From Bacillota bacterium (lineage in GTDB: Bacteria; Bacillota; Clostridia; Acetivibrionales; DTU013): a stretch of DNA of 13,136 nucleotides. The stretch lies in assembly GCA_023415815.1 (NCBI GenBank), contig JAEZJL010000493.1:1-13136 (forward strand), read 5' to 3'. Shown here one piece after another: positions 12,133 to 13,136 of this stretch. The notes under the pieces are model-generated. The model did no database searches. It was not told the DNA's origin and saw nothing but the letters and a program-made list of their open reading frames with translations. Numbering within the stretch: the stretch's first letter is position 1; every line of letters begins with the position of its first letter. Position numbers and translations under genes: made by a program.

Positions 12133-12173
12133 TCTTCCGGCGTCGCTTGTAAAAAATCATAACCGATGCCCAT
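12129..12173 (-). CDS. 14-codon micro-ORF upstream of the Fic operon
   Basis: ATG 12173-12171 is preceded by GAGGAG (12187-12182) with an eight-base gap, a textbook ribosome site, and encodes MGIGYDFLQATPED before a TGA. The stop overlaps the -35 of the operon promoter. I recognise no homologue. It may be a decayed gene start, a leader peptide of a longer transcript, or chance. No convincing promoter is seen for it. The rest of 12174-12326 shows no gene that I can support; a second 14-codon reading (12239-12195, MGILMKRFAYKDRE) has no ribosome site. Confidence 0.25.
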   Translation of the reverse strand: MGIGYDFLQATPED

Positions 12174-12326
12174 AATTATTTCTCCTCTGTTTTTTTATTC
12201 CCTATCCTTGTAGGCGAATCTTTTCATTAAAATACCCATGGCACTAACGCTATCCGCTATAACTGCTATGTGATTTATTTGGATAAGGATTAAATACAAT
12301 TCAAAATATATTTCTTTCAAGTGTAT

Positions 12327-12350
12327 GTTATGCCCAATATTGAGCATAAC
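12327..12350. promoter_or_regulatory. 24-bp palindromic operator upstream of the XRE-type gene
   Basis: GTTATGC (12327-12333) and GCATAAC (12344-12350) are perfect arms. Between them lies the palindrome CAATATTG (12335-12342), so the whole element is symmetric except for one base pair. It overlaps the likely -35 (TTGAGC, 12340-12345), which fits autorepression by the small HTH protein encoded downstream. Another GCATAAT copy is at 12370-12376. Confidence 0.65.
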
Positions 12351-12368
12351 TTTCTGTGTTCATTATAG
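12340..12368 (+). promoter_or_regulatory. Possible promoter of the XRE-type gene
   Basis: TTGAGC (12340-12345) is followed after 17 bp by TTATAG (12363-12368), a moderate promoter whose -35 lies in the right half of the 24-bp dyad. Confidence 0.45.
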
Positions 12369-12403
12369 GGCATAATTTAGAAAAGGTAAAGGGGGTGAAT
12401 CAA

Positions 12404-12613
12404 CTGATTTCGTATGCTCCACTTTGGGCAACTATGAAAAGAAAGGGCGCCACAACCTATACGCTCCGGTATAGAGACAAAGATGAAAATATCAGTGGTT
12501 CCACATTATTGAGATTACAAAATAATGAATCTGTTTCTACAAATACGTTAAACACTCTCTGCAAAATCCTTGATTGCGAGCTTTCGGATGTGGCTAAATA
12601 TGTGCCGGCCTGA
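12404..12613 (+). CDS. Small XRE/Cro-type HTH regulator
   Basis: A 69-residue single-domain HTH protein with the pattern ISYAPLWATMKRKGATTYTL ... ISGSTLLRLQNNESVSTNTL ... LCKILDCELSDVAKYVP, a common small regulator of mobile elements in Bacillota that usually starts MISY.PLW..L. Here the codon at that point is CTG (12404), with GGGGGTG six bases upstream. The nearest usual start in frame is GTG at 12395, which would overlap that ribosome site; a GTG at 12356 is also possible. So the protein either begins at CTG or carries three extra residues. It is transcribed away from the Fic operon, and the palindrome upstream suggests autorepression. Its other targets may include the Fic operon through the shared GCATAA words. 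Confidence 0.8.
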   Translation: MISYAPLWATMKRKGATTYTLRYRDKDENISGSTLLRLQNNESVSTNTLNTLCKILDCELSDVAKYVPA

Positions 12614-12639
12614 AAAGACCGTCTGCCTGGTGGTCTTTT
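12613..12639 (+). terminator. Terminator overlapping the XRE-type gene stop
   Basis: AAAAGACC (12613-12620) pairs perfectly with GGTCTTTT (12632-12639), loop of eleven, followed by CATTTTC. The first stem base is the last base of the TGA stop codon. Confidence 0.8.
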
Positions 12640-12685
12640 CATTTTCTCTACTGGCAAGCAGGGTTTTGTAACCCAGTTATAATAA

Positions 12686-12715
12686 GCATAATTTTATATA
12701 ATATTTTATGCATAA
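12686..12715. promoter_or_regulatory. Further TTATGC/GCATAA sites in AT-rich DNA
   Basis: GCATAAT (12686-12692) and the perfect palindrome TTATGCATAA (12706-12715) repeat the word found in the operator of the XRE-type gene. They lie in an AT-rich stretch between the XRE-type gene and the Nudix gene, where no open reading frame is convincing. No clear promoter is attached, so the role is unknown. Confidence 0.4.
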
Positions 12716-12766
12716 ATACAACAAATGAGTTAACATAATTACATTTCAAAGATAATTAGGAAAATA

Positions 12767-12802
12767 AAAGAAGCTGTTAAATGCAGTAATACCAGCTTCT
12801 TT
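12767..12802 (-). terminator. Terminator of the Nudix gene
   Basis: On the minus strand AAAGAAGCTG (12802-12793) pairs perfectly over 10 bp with CAGCTTCTTT (12776-12767), loop of 16, followed by TATTTTCC. It lies 67 bp after the Nudix stop codon. The bases between 12803 and 12869 hold nothing else recognisable. Confidence 0.75.
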
Positions 12803-12869
12803 AAGTAAACTCTGGAATAATAGTTGGAAAAAGATTTCATATGGCAGGGGACATAGTCATAATGAGTAT

Positions 12870-13136
12870 CTATTCTAAACATTCCGCATCCCCTGCTTCT
12901 TCATTTCCCAAATATACTTTGTGTGGTTTCCCTTCATAAAGGTTCATAATCTGCCTACGCAGTTTTGAAGGATACAGCGGCTGGGTATTGAGCGTTTTTA
13001 TATCTAACCAATCATAGCCAATTTGGTTTGTGTCACTATGTAAGGCTGCGTTAGGAATTTCGGCGATATATTCACACAGAAAAATTAAATCCACCCGATG
13101 AAAACGCTCACCATGAACGCCTTCAACAGCAAAAAC
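12870..13136 (-). CDS. Nudix hydrolase, C-terminal part
   Basis: The last 88 codons of a gene that enters from the right edge; the frame is open across the edge (VFAVEGVHGERFHRVDLIFL). Nudix hydrolases cleave nucleoside diphosphates linked to another group. The visible half matches the second half of the fold: VDLIFLCEYI strand, then DTNQIGYDWLDIKTLNTQPL and YPSKLRRQI, the usual D-x-x-E/Q-(I/L)-x-x-x-W-(I/L) and (L/Y)-x-P-x-x-(L/I) pattern. KVYLGNEEAG near the end is also typical of one subgroup. The catalytic Nudix box should lie upstream, outside the window, so activity and substrate cannot be judged. A GTG at 13094 could look like a start but the frame runs on with no ribosome site there. 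Confidence 0.75.
   Translation of the reverse strand, partial: VFAVEGVHGERFHRVDLIFLCEYIAEIPNAALHSDTNQIGYDWLDIKTLNTQPLYPSKLRRQIMNLYEGKPHKVYLGNEEAGDAECLE

Overview
The window looks like the chromosome of an anaerobic Bacillota, probably class Clostridia. The reasons are strong AGGAGG-type ribosome sites, TTGACA/TATAAT promoters, a short archaeal/thermophile-type SAH hydrolase paired with an MTA/SAH deaminase, and an aldo/keto reductase with ferredoxin clusters. This is inference from gene content and signals, not a species identification.

Layout. (1) 1-503, minus strand: the start of a BlaR1-like M56 peptidase gene behind a BlaI/MecI repressor, with a promoter set among repeated ACTACT/AGTAGT operator sites. 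(2) 664-4565, plus strand: a strong promoter whose transcript would begin in about four tandem 66-bp hairpin repeats. It is followed by an HTH-methyltransferase fusion, ahcY and mtaD, i.e. SAH disposal with a likely SAH/SAM-sensing regulator. (3) 4617-5400, minus strand: a two-gene unit (a 64-aa cysteine-containing protein and a GNAT acetyltransferase) with a 7-bp dyad at its promoter. (4) 5456-7686, plus strand: csoR and a P1B-type metal ATPase behind a CsoR-like operator. (5) 7851-8405: a flavodoxin-fold oxidoreductase. (6) 8459-10197: a divergent MerR regulator and Fe-S aldo/keto reductase. The reductase promoter has the 19-bp spacer and internal dyad typical of MerR activation, close to the AdhR/NmlR aldehyde-sensor type.

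(7) At 10352-10382 lies the 3' end only of a threonine-type tRNA on the minus strand, next to a bidirectional terminator. From its orientation, a tRNA-targeting integrated element should lie to the right and continue beyond the window. The DNA there is visibly more AT-rich and holds accessory genes: a Fic toxin-like protein; an upstream protein joining an AbiEi/DUF6088-like domain to a VbhA-like Fic antitoxin domain; a small XRE-type regulator; and the C-terminal part of a Nudix hydrolase.

The most interesting system is the Fic locus. The VbhA-like antitoxin seems encoded twice over in the same DNA: as the C-terminal domain of the 295-aa AbiEi-like protein, and as a separate 59-aa protein from an internal ATG with its own Shine-Dalgarno and extended -10 promoter. 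The Fic motif lacks its last arginine and the antitoxin motif lacks its Ser/Thr, so the inhibitory interface may be unusual. A 15-bp palindrome overlaps the operon -10. A TTATGC/GCATAA word recurs at the operon promoter, at the XRE gene and downstream of it, which could tie the regulator to the toxin operon.
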